A stretch of DNA of 64,000 nt from Paraburkholderia sp. ZP32-5 (lineage in GTDB: Bacteria; Pseudomonadota; Gammaproteobacteria; Burkholderiales; Burkholderiaceae), in contig NZ_JAJEJP010000002.1 of the NCBI RefSeq assembly GCF_021390495.1, forward strand, positions 1,612,001 through 1,676,000, written 5' to 3'. The translations under genes were made by a program, and so were the position numbers. Shown one piece after another: positions 49,566 to 59,114 of this stretch. The stretch's first letter is position 1; each line of letters begins with the position of its first letter. Below the pieces are notes generated by a model. That model did no database searches. It was not told where the DNA came from and worked only from the letters and a program-made list of their open reading frames with translations.

Positions 49566-51005
49566 TCACGCTTCGTCGGCGTGCGCGCGGCTTCGGATAT
49601 CGGCCAGCGACAGATCCGCCAGCAACTTGCCGGAATCGAACACCGTGATCAGCGCGTCATCCCATTCACCGGCAAGCGTGTGGTCATCCCATACGACCGG
49701 CAACGTCACCGTTCGATACTCGCCGGTGCGGCGATGGCGCAGCAGCGTGAGCCGCCCTTTCATCGAGCGCTTGCCGTGATCCGTGACCGGGTCTTTCGCA
49801 ACGTCGTGCCACGTGTCGCCGATCCGGATCGCCGAGCACTTCATCGCGAAGCGCTGCGTATCGCGGTTGATCTGCTGCAGCAGCGCACCGCCCATACCGA
49901 ACACGATGTTGTCGGCGGCGAAACCGGCTTCGTCGATCGCGGCAAGAATCTCGGCGATCGAATCCGGATTGACGCCGTCGCCCTGAATCACGCGCACGTT
50001 GTTCAGCACGCGCCGCCCCTTGCCGTTGGCCACCGAGCCGAACGACGCGTCGAGCGCGCGCAGCGTCTGCAGGACGATCGTACGCGGATCGCCGGAGTCC
50101 GGCCGGATCACCAACGTGCCGCCCGAATCGAGCACGGCCTGCTTCAGCTCCGTGCCCCATGCGTCGAGCGCGGCGAACAGATCGTAGGAGTCGGACACCA
50201 CCGACACGATCGCCCCCGGCTTGCCGAAGCGTTCGATCATGTTGCGGTACGCATCGACCTCGTGCTCGCGGCCCCACGCGGTGATCGTGCTGTGCTCGGC
50301 GGCCGGCACCGAAAACGCCGCCATGCTTTCGTTGTAGTAATGATTCGCCGCGACGACGCCGAGCACCGTATCTGATCCCATGAAACTGACCAGATGCGCG
50401 GCGCCGCCGATCGCCGCCGATTCCGCGCTCGACACGCCGCGCGCGCCGAAATCGTGCAGCTTGAACGGCAACTGGCTGAGATCGTCGCTGCTCTTCAGCA
50501 GCCAGGCGCGGATCAGCTTGCGCAGATGCCAGCTCTGCGTCGCGACCGTGATCGGATACCAGACGCGCAGCAGCATCGTCTCCAGATAAGACGCGAGCCA
50601 GAACACCTGCGGATCGTCGCATTCGACGGTGACGAGCACGTTGTGCGTCGGCACGACCGAGCCTTCTGGCACCGCGCGAATCCGCACCGGCAGATAGCCG
50701 CCGCAGTGGTCGACCACATGACGCCAGCCGGCCTCGTTGAACGGCTCGCCGTGCGCGCTGAAGAACGCGCGGGCTTCGTCGATCATCGCCGCCGTGATCG
50801 GCCGGCACAGATACTCCTTCAGCAGCATCTGCAAGCCGAAAAACAGCGTGCGGTCGTAACGGCCGCCGCGCGATTCGATATACGAGAACATCGCCGACGC
50901 GCCGGGCGGATATTGCAGATAGTGCGATGCCTTGTACGAATCCGTATTCAGGATCGGGTTGGACAGGATCGACGCAAGGTGGCTGAAACCCTGCGCGTTG
51001 TGCAT
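49566..51005 (-). CDS. nadV: Nicotinamide phosphoribosyltransferase (NadV/NAMPT type)
   Basis: A 479-residue type II phosphoribosyltransferase that makes NMN from nicotinamide and PRPP, a one-step NAD salvage route. Conserved blocks are ILNTDSYKASHYLQYPPG, KLHDFGARGVSS, STITAWGREHE, SDSYDLF, VIRPDSGDP and NIVFGMGGALLQ. The length is close to that of animal NAMPT (about 490) and differs from nicotinate phosphoribosyltransferase (about 400). ATG 51005 was chosen; a GTG 18 bases upstream is possible. Unusually, its operon partners are nifQ and modE rather than other NAD genes. Confidence 0.92.
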   Translation of the reverse strand: MHNAQGFSHLASILSNPILNTDSYKASHYLQYPPGASAMFSYIESRGGRYDRTLFFGLQMLLKEYLCRPITAAMIDEARAFFSAHGEPFNEAGWRHVVDHCGGYLPVRIRAVPEGSVVPTHNVLVTVECDDPQVFWLASYLETMLLRVWYPITVATQSWHLRKLIRAWLLKSSDDLSQLPFKLHDFGARGVSSAESAAIGGAAHLVSFMGSDTVLGVVAANHYYNESMAAFSVPAAEHSTITAWGREHEVDAYRNMIERFGKPGAIVSVVSDSYDLFAALDAWGTELKQAVLDSGGTLVIRPDSGDPRTIVLQTLRALDASFGSVANGKGRRVLNNVRVIQGDGVNPDSIAEILAAIDEAGFAADNIVFGMGGALLQQINRDTQRFAMKCSAIRIGDTWHDVAKDPVTDHGKRSMKGRLTLLRHRRTGEYRTVTLPVVWDDHTLAGEWDDALITVFDSGKLLADLSLADIRSRAHADEA

Positions 51006-51186
51006 GGACGGTGCTGCGTTCACGTGATGTTCTCGCTGAAGTGGCCGGACGGCGCGGGCCGGGCGGTGCATTTTATGGCCGCGGGGTCGGCTTGTGCCAC
51101 CGGCCTGTACCCGTGGCTTGTACCGCCGGCTCGTTACCCCTCTACCCTACACCGTCAGAATCCGGCGGGTCGAGAAGCCCGCCGCG

Positions 51187-52389
51187 TCACATCCCCGGCT
51201 TCAGTTGCTGCTGCAGCTTCGGCCACGTCTCCAGCAGGCGGACGAACTTGCTCTTGCGGCGCTCGGCGCCGGCCGGCCACAGCATGTTCGCGAGCAGGCC
51301 GATGCCGTGTGCAAGCGCGCTGTCGCGCGCGGAGGTCATCAGCGGCACGCCACGGATCAGCGCGTCATTGACGTGCTGGTCGTCGCGCGGCAGTTGATGC
51401 GCGATCCTCGTGCCGAGCGTGCGTTCGAGCGTCTGCAGATTGATCGACGCGTCCTTGTCGTACTGGTTGACGACCACGCGCACCTTGCCGGCCGGCTGCC
51501 CCAACTCGCGGAAAATATCGAGCATGCGGCGCGCGCCGTGCAGATACAGCGGGTGTTGCCGCACGACCATGCAGATCGCGTCGCTGTGATCGAGCGCCCG
51601 GATCGTCAACGGATTGAGACTCTGGCCGACGTCGATCAACACCGCGTCGTAGCGATCACGCACCAGCGCGATAACCCGCTCCAGTTGCGCGGGCAACAGT
51701 TCCGCGGCTTTCAGCGGATCGCCGGCGCCGGCCAGCAGATCGAGGTTCGCACGCACGTGCATCGCGCAGGCATCGACTAGCGTCGCGTCGAGCTGTTCGT
51801 TGCGCGAGCACAGGTCGGCGAGCGTCATCGGCGGCGGCCGGTTCGCCATCAGCAGGCTGGCGTCGGCGAACTGCTGGCTCAGATCGATCATCAGCACGCG
51901 CCGGTCGCGCTGCGCGGCGAGCGCGCAGGCGAGATTGACCGCGATCAGCGTCGTGCCGCTGCCGCCCTTGCTCGATACCAGCGACACGACCCGGCCGCTG
52001 CGGCGCTCGGGCGCGCGGCTGGTCGCGTCGATCTGGATCAACGCGGCGGCGACGGTCTGCGGATCGAGCGGCCATGCCAGCACGTGCCGCACACCGACGC
52101 GCGTAGCCGCGCCGACCAACGCGGCGGACGGCGCCGGCGTCACCAATATGCAATTGAGCGCCGGCGTGGCGGCCAGCGTTTCCTCGACGCTGTCGAGTCC
52201 GCGTGCGTTCAGATTGGCGTCGTCGACGATCAGCAAATCGGCATCGCGAATCACGCGCGCATGCGTGCGCAGTTGCCGGACCGAACCGTACGCGGTGCGC
52301 AGGCGATAACGCACGCCGCTGTCCTCGAGTCGAGCCACGATGCACTGCGCGTTTTCGATGCTGGCGGCAATCAGGAAGATGTCGATCAT
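51187..52389 (-). CDS. CpaE/TadZ-like pilus-assembly ATPase, apparently orphan
   Basis: A 400-residue MinD/ParA-class protein of the Flp/Tad pilus type. The N-terminal about 125 residues resemble a receiver (DADLLIVDDANLNARGLDSV) without the full acidic pocket. The ATPase domain starts with the deviant Walker A SSKGGSGTTLIAVNLA (about 140) and has LMIDLSQQFADASLL and YDAVLIDVGQSLN. CpaE/TadZ positions the Tad secretion machine at a pole. No other tad/cpa gene (pilin, CpaF, CpaB, CpaC) is in the window. ATG 52389 gives the family N-terminus MIDIFLIAAS. Confidence 0.85.
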   Translation of the reverse strand: MIDIFLIAASIENAQCIVARLEDSGVRYRLRTAYGSVRQLRTHARVIRDADLLIVDDANLNARGLDSVEETLAATPALNCILVTPAPSAALVGAATRVGVRHVLAWPLDPQTVAAALIQIDATSRAPERRSGRVVSLVSSKGGSGTTLIAVNLACALAAQRDRRVLMIDLSQQFADASLLMANRPPPMTLADLCSRNEQLDATLVDACAMHVRANLDLLAGAGDPLKAAELLPAQLERVIALVRDRYDAVLIDVGQSLNPLTIRALDHSDAICMVVRQHPLYLHGARRMLDIFRELGQPAGKVRVVVNQYDKDASINLQTLERTLGTRIAHQLPRDDQHVNDALIRGVPLMTSARDSALAHGIGLLANMLWPAGAERRKSKFVRLLETWPKLQQQLKPGM

Positions 52390-52612
52390 TGGGTCCGCGG
52401 GGCGCTGAGCGCATTGCCCGGAAATTATTATTTGAAAGTTCTTATTCGACGCGTTGATTCGAAGCATTGATTCGCGACGCGTTAGCCGCGAGCGACTAGT
52501 TGAAAGCCACTTGCAGGCGAGGCGGACATCGGCGTAGAACCGCCGACACTCGCCGTACCGCGCGCAGCGCGGGCCGGTTGCGCTCACCCGAAGCGCGCGC
52601 CGGCCCGCGGCG

Positions 52613-52948
52613 TCATTCGTCCTGGTCCGGGTCCTCGTCCTGCTCGACGTCAGCCTCGGAGTCGCCATAGGCCGGACGACGAACGCCCTCGCGCTCGCGG
52701 CCGGGCCCAGCCGGCATCTCATAGAGCGCGTCGCGCAGCACCTCGCGGCGAATCTCCGCCTGGGCCTTGCGCTTCAGCGCTTCGGCAACCACCAGCGTCA
52801 GCAGATCGACCGACGACGTATTGGCGCCCGCGAAGAAACGCGCCCGCGACGCGACCCGATGCCGCCGATAGTTCAGCTCCGGTGCGCTGGAACCGCTGGA
52901 AAGACCGCTCGCTTGCGCGGCGGCCGGTTTGCAGACTGGTTGTTTCAT
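52613..52948 (-). CDS. Small protein of unknown function
   Basis: A 111-residue protein, MKQPVCKPAAAQASGLSSGS..., with a possible helix (SSVDLLTLVVAEALKRKAQA) and a strongly acidic end (GDSEADVEQDEDPDQDE). GGGGGA precedes the ATG at a good distance, which supports it being real. It lies 223 bases upstream of the CpaE-like gene on the same strand and may share a transcript. I recognise no family. Confidence 0.6.
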   Translation of the reverse strand: MKQPVCKPAAAQASGLSSGSSAPELNYRRHRVASRARFFAGANTSSVDLLTLVVAEALKRKAQAEIRREVLRDALYEMPAGPGREREGVRRPAYGDSEADVEQDEDPDQDE

Positions 52949-54400
52949 GACATCCCCCGATATCGAGCAGGATTGCGAGGCAGAGCCACCGCGGCCGCTG
53001 TAGCCGCCGCGCGACGCCGCCCCGGCCGTCAAGTCCAGGTTGCCGTGCCCGTGACGATCCACGGACACGGCACCCGGTTCACCTCTTACCTTCGTCTCTC
53101 TATGGAGACTATGGCCTCTCTCTCCCCGCTTCCTTGCGCCAGTGGTCCCCGGCTGGCGCTGCCCCATCGTTTGTCGTCGGTGCGTCGCGCGCAAACGTTA
53201 CGCACGCGTCACCTGTCGTTTTCGTCACTCCTTGTCACCCTTTCCGCGTCCCTGAGACAAAAATGCGAAAAGGCAAAACGGCGAAGTCGCAGCCCGTTGT
53301 CGTCCGGTTATGAATGGCCGATAACGCCATCGCGCCATTCATCCGGTTTTTTCGACATATATGCATTGGCCCCGCCGTGCTCCCGCAAACACTTATTGGC
53401 CTCCCCGACCATGCCCGCGAGTGAGCTTTTTGCCGCCGGCTCTTTTTTAAACCCGGCTTTCCCCGTACCGTCGACCAGGCGGCAAACTGTTTTTCTGCGC
53501 ACCCCTTATTGCAATGCTTATGCCAATGCGCGTGGAAATCCCGCGAATGCCGTCAAAGCCTTGCGGATGCGTTCAGTTGCGTTAAGCGGATGCAGTTTTC
53601 GTCAGACCTGGCGGGGGTCGCGCATGGCATGCAGCACGCTTTGATTCGTCCGTGAGACGTCCATTACGCGCATCGCAGTCGCGGCACTGTCACATCGCCA
53701 TGATTCGCCCGCATGCAGCCTCGCGCCGCCTGCCGCCGAAGCCCGGCTGGACAGGGATCGGCCGATCCACCCGGTCAAATCTGCCGGTCGCGGCAGGCGT
53801 CGAAACCGGCTTCGCACGGCCTGCCCGATCTGTCGCAAGCATGAAACACCGCTTTGCGCATGCCGAAGTTTTTATGCCGCCTTTTAACGCGCGACGGATT
53901 GCCATCCAATGTTGGACGCCGCGCATAAGCGGGCTTGACTGCTTATTCTTTAGTGATCCCCGACAATCCGATAACGGCAAAATTGCTTCTTTATCCATAT
54001 TTGTTTGTATGGCGCTTTGATCCGCTTTCGCTTATCTTTAGCCCATGCGCCATTCAGAGCGTCTGTATCAGGTCAACGAGGCAACTCACGGTTCCAGCTG
54101 TTTTAGCAATTCGGGGATAAAGTCGCCGGGCAGTTTCAGCAATGAACGCTATTGCGTCGTTATTGCATGATTTGCCTGAAGCGCACCACGTTGCGGCGGT
54201 GGCGTTCCCGGTTTTGCATGGCCGCCGTTGCCGCATACGTGTCGCAGCCGGGCTGCCGCAGGCTCTGGCCCGCGACGCAACCGAGGCCGAATCCGCGCAA
54301 GCGGACCGTGCTGAGCGCTGGCTTACGGTGGCCAACCGGCTGCCGGTCCGTCCAGTACGTCGCACAGCAGTCCTGTGAGCAGTATCGAACCGGGGGTTAC
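52949..54400. other. Gene-free stretch of 1.45 kb, relatively AT-rich
   Basis: No frame here looks like a gene: the open frames on both strands have scrambled composition and no ribosome sites. From about 53260 on, AT-rich patches are frequent compared with the rest of the window. It holds the hairpin at 53304-53352 and should contain the promoter of the sigma-54 activator at its right end. Confidence 0.65.
53304..53352 (+). terminator. Intrinsic terminator with no coding gene upstream, possible small RNA end
   Basis: CCGGTTATGAATGG pairs with CCATTCATCCGG (12 pairs, 2-base bulge, 17-base loop) and is followed by six Ts on the plus strand. There is no plus-strand gene for more than 3 kb upstream. 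A second small stem (AACGG / CCGTT, about 53278-53299) sits just before it, so a short non-coding RNA of about 80-100 bases is possible. Confidence 0.55.
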
Positions 54401-55837
54401 ATGACTACGACCTGCATGCCTGCCGACACGGAACGCACCGTTCTCTACGTGGCGAACTCGCCTGACCAGAAGCTCGTCGATTTTCTGTCCGCCGCCGGAT
54501 GGCAGGCCGTGCACGCGAAAAGCACGGCCGTCGCCGAACGCATGATCGAACGCGGCAACATCAAGGTCGGCCTCGTTCAGTTGCCCGAAAACTGCACGTC
54601 GCAGCAACTGTCCGCGCTCGCGCTATGCATGCGGCGCGTCGAAACCAACTGGGTCGCGCAGATCGTGCCGGGCCAGACCGAAAACGAGCTGGTCAGCCGT
54701 TTCATCCTCGATTACTGCTTCGACTTCGTCACCCAGCCATGGCTCAACGAGCGGCTCATGTTCGCGCTCGGACACGCGCACGGTTTGTCGAGCCTGCGTC
54801 AGCCGCGCGTCGCGCCGGAGCCGTCGCTCGGCCGCCACGGCATGGTCGGCCAGTGCGAGCCGATGCAGCAGCTCTACCGGCGCATCGACAAATGCGGCGT
54901 GACCGATGCCCCGGTGTTCATCGCCGGCGAATCGGGCACCGGCAAGGAGCTGACCGCACGCGCCATTCACGATCGCTCGCCGCGCGCCGGCCGGACCTTC
55001 GTCGCGATCAATTGCGCGGCGATTCCGCCGAGCCTGTTGCAGGCCGAGCTGTTCGGCCACGAGCGCGGCGCATTTACCGGCGCGCTACAACGCAAGATTG
55101 GCCGGATCGAAAGCGCGCACGAAGGCACGCTCTTTCTCGATGAAATCGGCGACATGCCGCACGAATGCCAGGCGGTGCTGCTGCGCTTCCTGCAGGAAGG
55201 CACAATCGAGCGGCTCGGCGGCAACGGCCCGATCAGCGTCGACGTCCGGGTTATTTCGGCGACGCACGTCGATCTGGACCGCGCGGTCGAAGACGGGCGC
55301 TTCCGCTCCGACCTGTACCACCGGCTGTGCGTGCTGCGCCTCATCGAGCCGCCGCTGCGCGAGCGCGGCGGCGACATCAAGCTGCTCGCCAACTACGCGC
55401 TGAGCATGTACAAGCAGGACGGCGCGCGCAAACTGCGCGGGCTGTCGAGCGACGCGATCGTCGCGATGTCGAACTATCCGTGGCCGGGCAACGTGCGCGA
55501 GTTGATCAACTGCGTACGGCGCGCGGTCGTGATGAGCGAGGGCCGTTTCATCACCGCGAACGACCTCGGTCTGCCGGAAGCGGACAACGCACCGGCGGTC
55601 ACGCTCGCGGAAATCCGCAGCAAGGCCGAGAAGGATGCGATCGAGCACGCGCTGCTGCGGCACGGCTACAAGCTGTCCGACGCGGCCGCCGAACTCGGCA
55701 TTTCGCGCGCGACGCTGTACCGGCTGATGCATGCGAACCGGCTGCATCAGGACGTGGCCGGACGCGGCGCAAACGGCGCTATCGATGCCGACGACGAGGC
55801 GGAGCGGCATACGTCATCGCCGTCGCCGGTATATTGA
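54401..55837 (+). CDS. VpsR-like sigma-54-family activator
   Basis: A 478-residue regulator. The N-terminal about 120 residues are a receiver-like VpsR domain (RTVLYVANSPDQKLVDFLSA). The AAA+ domain has Walker A GESGTGKE (about 172), the GAFTGA loop in HERGAFTGALQ and LFLDEIGDMP; a Fis-type helix-turn-helix ends the protein (LSDAAAELGISRATLYRLMH). The intact GAFTGA loop is consistent with sigma-54 contact. VpsR relatives govern exopolysaccharide and biofilm genes, some with c-di-GMP; that role here is inference. ATG 54401 was chosen since similarity begins there, although the frame is open from 54152. Confidence 0.88.
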   Translation: MTTTCMPADTERTVLYVANSPDQKLVDFLSAAGWQAVHAKSTAVAERMIERGNIKVGLVQLPENCTSQQLSALALCMRRVETNWVAQIVPGQTENELVSRFILDYCFDFVTQPWLNERLMFALGHAHGLSSLRQPRVAPEPSLGRHGMVGQCEPMQQLYRRIDKCGVTDAPVFIAGESGTGKELTARAIHDRSPRAGRTFVAINCAAIPPSLLQAELFGHERGAFTGALQRKIGRIESAHEGTLFLDEIGDMPHECQAVLLRFLQEGTIERLGGNGPISVDVRVISATHVDLDRAVEDGRFRSDLYHRLCVLRLIEPPLRERGGDIKLLANYALSMYKQDGARKLRGLSSDAIVAMSNYPWPGNVRELINCVRRAVVMSEGRFITANDLGLPEADNAPAVTLAEIRSKAEKDAIEHALLRHGYKLSDAAAELGISRATLYRLMHANRLHQDVAGRGANGAIDADDEAERHTSSPSPVY

Positions 55838-55910
55838 GGCTGGGTTCTGAGTCCGGGTGTTGAGGCTCGGCTTTGAATCTGGGCTTTGGGTCCGGATTCC
55901 GAACCGGAAT
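55834..55910. repeat. Degenerate 26-base tandem repeat after the activator gene
   Basis: Copies start at 55834, 55860 and 55886, each beginning TTGAGG or TTGGG. The first two agree at 19 of 26 positions; the third is degenerate. The first overlaps the activator stop codon. Confidence 0.5.
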
Positions 55911-56307
55911 TTGACGCAGCAAATCCAGCGGATTTTTATCAACCGCCTTAGCGATTGGCCTGTGGTTACCTGATAGTTGCCCTGGCGGCTGCGGCTCATT
56001 CCCAACCGCAGCCGCCGCATTCACATTCCCGCGAACACACGGCTTTCCACCCGGCCCCGATCCCAGCCTTGAACGGTCCCGGGCAGGCTTTGTGCTACCT
56101 TCGACGAAACCGCCGGCCGCCATCCGCCCTTTTCGCGCGATGCGTCCGGTTTCCATCCGGCCCTGTCGATGCGGCGCATCCGCCGCCCGGCAGGCCGCCT
56201 CAGGAACTTGCGCGCGTGCAACCGGGTCCGTTCCGGGACACGGTGCTGAAACACTTCGCGCGTTCCGGCACAATCGTCCGCTTTCGCTGCATCCCGCTTT
56301 ACACCCT
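55838..56307. other. Intergenic region before the mechanosensitive channel gene
   Basis: These 470 bases contain the tandem repeat, the hairpin at 55984-56016 and presumably the channel promoter. No open frame here is supported; the in-frame extension of the channel gene back to 56092 lacks a signal peptide at its start. Confidence 0.55.
55984..56016. terminator. 11-base perfect hairpin downstream of the activator gene
   Basis: GGCGGCTGCGG and CCGCAGCCGCC with an 11-base loop, 147 bases past the stop. No U-tract. Confidence 0.4.
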
Positions 56308-58998
56308 ATGCAAAAACTATTGCGTGTCTGGTTCTTCGTCCTCCTGCTGGCCTGCGCCGCACCGGTCTTCGCCGCCGCGCCGCAGGCCAGCTCCAGTGCC
56401 GCGCCCACGCCCGCGTCGGCGCCCGTGTCGCTGACACCCCAGCAGGCCCACGATGCCCTCGCCGTTCTGAACGACCCCAAACGCCGCGCCCAGGTCTCCG
56501 ACACGCTGCAAGCGATTGCCGCCGCCGGCGCGCTGAGCGCGCCGCCCGCGTCCGCGCCAGTGGCCGCGTCGGCGCCGCCACCAGCCAGCGGAGTCGCCGC
56601 GCTCGTACCCGACGCGTTCAAGTCGAACGGGCTCGCGTCGCAGATCGCCCGTCAGGGTGCGCATTGGGCCCGTTATCTCGGCACGTCGCTACGCGGCTCG
56701 ATCGCCGCGCTGCTCGATGTCGCATCGGTACGCGCGTGGTGGCATAAGCAGATTCACAATCCGCAAGCGCGCGGAGTGCTGTTCAATGTGGTGTGGTCGC
56801 TGCTCGCCGCGCTGCTTCCCGCGTTGCTTATCGAATGGCTAACGCGGCGGCTGCTGCAGCGCGTGTACAGGGCGATCGCCGCGCGCCGTGAACTGACGCC
56901 GCCGGACGAACACGATGATGAGCACGACAGCGGCCCCAACGACGCCGACCTGCCCACCACGGCGCGCCGCGCGGCGCCGGCGGCCCCCGTGTCGACCAGC
57001 ACGCCGCCACTTCCCGCTTCGCCGCTGCCGCCAGTGCTCGAAGCGGAAGCGCAAGCGGTCGCCACCGGGCCGGCCGTGCCCGACATGACGCGCTACGCGA
57101 CGCCATCCGAGAAAGGCCGCGCGATCGAAGCCGAGGGCAAACGCAACGCGACGCACCACTGGACACTGCTGCAACGTCTGCCGCGCGCGCTGCTGATCAC
57201 CGTGGTGCGGTTGCTGCCGGTCATCGTGTTCGTCGGCGTGGCGGGCGCGCTGATGTCGATCTTCACCGACGACGGCACGCCGCAGGACCGCGCGCTCGAT
57301 TCGCTGGTCGACATCTATGTGCTGTGCCGCGTGATCGTGATCATCGGTGCGTTTTTCCTGCAACCGAACGCGCCACGTCTGCGGCTGCTACGGATGGGCG
57401 ACAGGTGGGCGGCGTTCGTGCTCGGCTGGATCGAGCGGATCGTCGGCGTGGTCGGTGCCGGCGTTGCGCTCGCGGAGGTCGCGCAGGCGCTCGGCATGAG
57501 CGATGCCGCGCATCTCGCGCTGCTGAAGGTGGTTGCGCTCGTCGGCCACGTGATGATCTCGATCCTGATCCTGCGTTGCGCGAAGCCGGTCGGCAACCGG
57601 ATCCGCAAGCGCTTCGCCGCGCGTGAATCGCTCGAGGTACTGGGCAGCGCGCTCGCGGACGCCTGGGCATGGGTCGCGGCGGCCATCGTGATGGCGCTGT
57701 GGTTCATCTGGGCCTTCGACGTGCAGAACGGCTATCACGCGCTCGTGAATATCGGCGGCATGACGCTCGCGATTCTGGTCGGCGCGCGGCTCGTGTCCAT
57801 CGTGATCTTCGGCGCGCTCGCGCGCATCTTCGATGTGCAGGACGAATCGCGCTCGCTCGTGCATCAGCATGCGTACCGTTACTACCCGCTGCTGCGACGC
57901 GTGGTCAGCTGGATCATCGGCATCGTCACCGCGCTTGCGTTGTTGCAGGCGTGGGGCGTCGACGTCATCGATCTGTTCCGCGCCGGCACGATCGGCGGCC
58001 GGCTGGCGTCCGCGCTCGTGACGATCGGCGTAGCGGCGGTCGTCGCGCTGGTCGTATGGGAGGTCGTCAACGTCGCGGCCGAACGGCGACTCGACGACTG
58101 GACGACTCGCGGAGACCTGGTGCGCGCGGCGCGGCTGCGCACGCTGATGCCGATGCTGCGCACGGCGCTCTTTTGCGTGATCGCGCTCGTCGTTGTGCTG
58201 ACCGGCCTGAGTGAACTCGGTGTGAACATCGGGCCGCTGCTCGCGGGCGCGAGCATCTTCGGCGTCGCCCTCGGCTTCGGTTCGCAAAAGCTCGTGCAGG
58301 ATTTCATTACCGGCATCTTCCTGCTGATGGAAAACGCGATGCAGGTCGGCGACTGGGTCACGCTCGCCGGCGTGTCGGGCACCGTCGAATATCTGTCGAT
58401 CCGCACGGTGCGGCTGCGCGGCAGCGACGGCTCGTTGTTTACGGTGCCGTTCAGTTCGGTATCGACCGTCAACAACACCAATCGCGGCCTCGGCAATGCG
58501 GCGGTGCGGGTCAATATCGTGTTTGGCCAGGATGTCGAGCGCGCTATCGACACGCTGAAGGAAATCGGCGCGTCGCTGCGCGAGGACGACAAGTTCAAGG
58601 ACGGCATCCTGTCGGACTTCGCGTTCTGGGGCGTCGATGCGCTCGACGGTTCGGCCGTGACGCTGGCCGGCCAGATCCAATGCCGCGATACCGCGCGCTG
58701 GGGCGTGCAGCGCGAATTCAACCGGCGCATCTTCGAACGCTTTAGCGAACGCGGTATCGAGATCGCGAATCCGCAGCGTCAGTTGCTGACATGGGATCCG
58801 CAAAGCAACGCGGTAAAAACCGCTTCGGGCATGGAGCCCGGGCGTGATGGCGGTCAAGCGGATGACGATGCTTCGGCGAACACGAAGCCGCACGACAAAG
58901 GCGACGCGCCGGTCGAAGTTCAGATACCGGTCGATTCGAATCCGGCTGGCGGACCCGGCACGCCGTCGAATCCGGGCTCCACGTCGCCGCATGCGTGA
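56308..58998 (+). CDS. Large MscS-family mechanosensitive channel (YbiO-like)
   Basis: An 896-residue channel protein. A signal peptide (MQKLLRVWFFVLLLACAAPVFAA) is followed by a periplasmic Ala/Pro-rich region, about ten membrane segments, and the conserved MscS pore and beta domain (GVALGFGSQKLVQDFITGIF, about 650-670, then VGDWVTLAGVSGTVEYLSIR). The C-terminus is hydrophilic. It resembles E. coli YbiO/MscM in layout: a large channel that opens on osmotic down-shock. A Pro/Ala/Thr-rich cytoplasmic loop at about 195-265 is long. ATG 56308 gives the signal peptide but has a weak ribosome site. Confidence 0.9.
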   Translation: MQKLLRVWFFVLLLACAAPVFAAAPQASSSAAPTPASAPVSLTPQQAHDALAVLNDPKRRAQVSDTLQAIAAAGALSAPPASAPVAASAPPPASGVAALVPDAFKSNGLASQIARQGAHWARYLGTSLRGSIAALLDVASVRAWWHKQIHNPQARGVLFNVVWSLLAALLPALLIEWLTRRLLQRVYRAIAARRELTPPDEHDDEHDSGPNDADLPTTARRAAPAAPVSTSTPPLPASPLPPVLEAEAQAVATGPAVPDMTRYATPSEKGRAIEAEGKRNATHHWTLLQRLPRALLITVVRLLPVIVFVGVAGALMSIFTDDGTPQDRALDSLVDIYVLCRVIVIIGAFFLQPNAPRLRLLRMGDRWAAFVLGWIERIVGVVGAGVALAEVAQALGMSDAAHLALLKVVALVGHVMISILILRCAKPVGNRIRKRFAARESLEVLGSALADAWAWVAAAIVMALWFIWAFDVQNGYHALVNIGGMTLAILVGARLVSIVIFGALARIFDVQDESRSLVHQHAYRYYPLLRRVVSWIIGIVTALALLQAWGVDVIDLFRAGTIGGRLASALVTIGVAAVVALVVWEVVNVAAERRLDDWTTRGDLVRAARLRTLMPMLRTALFCVIALVVVLTGLSELGVNIGPLLAGASIFGVALGFGSQKLVQDFITGIFLLMENAMQVGDWVTLAGVSGTVEYLSIRTVRLRGSDGSLFTVPFSSVSTVNNTNRGLGNAAVRVNIVFGQDVERAIDTLKEIGASLREDDKFKDGILSDFAFWGVDALDGSAVTLAGQIQCRDTARWGVQREFNRRIFERFSERGIEIANPQRQLLTWDPQSNAVKTASGMEPGRDGGQADDDASANTKPHDKGDAPVEVQIPVDSNPAGGPGTPSNPGSTSPHA

Positions 58999-59005
58999 TG
59001 GGCGC

Positions 59006-59032
59006 GTGCGTGGCGGGTTCAATGCCACGCAC
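59006..59032. terminator. Hairpin between convergent channel and helicase genes
   Basis: GTGCGTGGC and GCCACGCAC, 9-base loop, begin 8 bases past the channel stop. No U-tract. Confidence 0.45.
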
Positions 59033-59114
59033 CGTGCAGCGTGCATGATGCGATCGCGGCTGCGTGAACATCGCCGCTGCGCGGCAACCCCATCAGCAGC
59101 GTGTTCGACGTCCG

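Noticed and set aside
46197..51005. Part of a nitrogen-fixation island
   Set aside because: Only a nifQ-like gene is present, with an altered motif and no nifHDK, nifB or nifEN nearby.
53308..53502. 64-codon minus-strand open frame
   Set aside because: No ribosome site and no family resemblance; it lies on the terminator hairpin.
52859..53644. 261-codon plus-strand open frame
   Set aside because: Scrambled composition, spans the intrinsic terminator at 53304-53352 and overlaps the better-supported small gene on the other strand.
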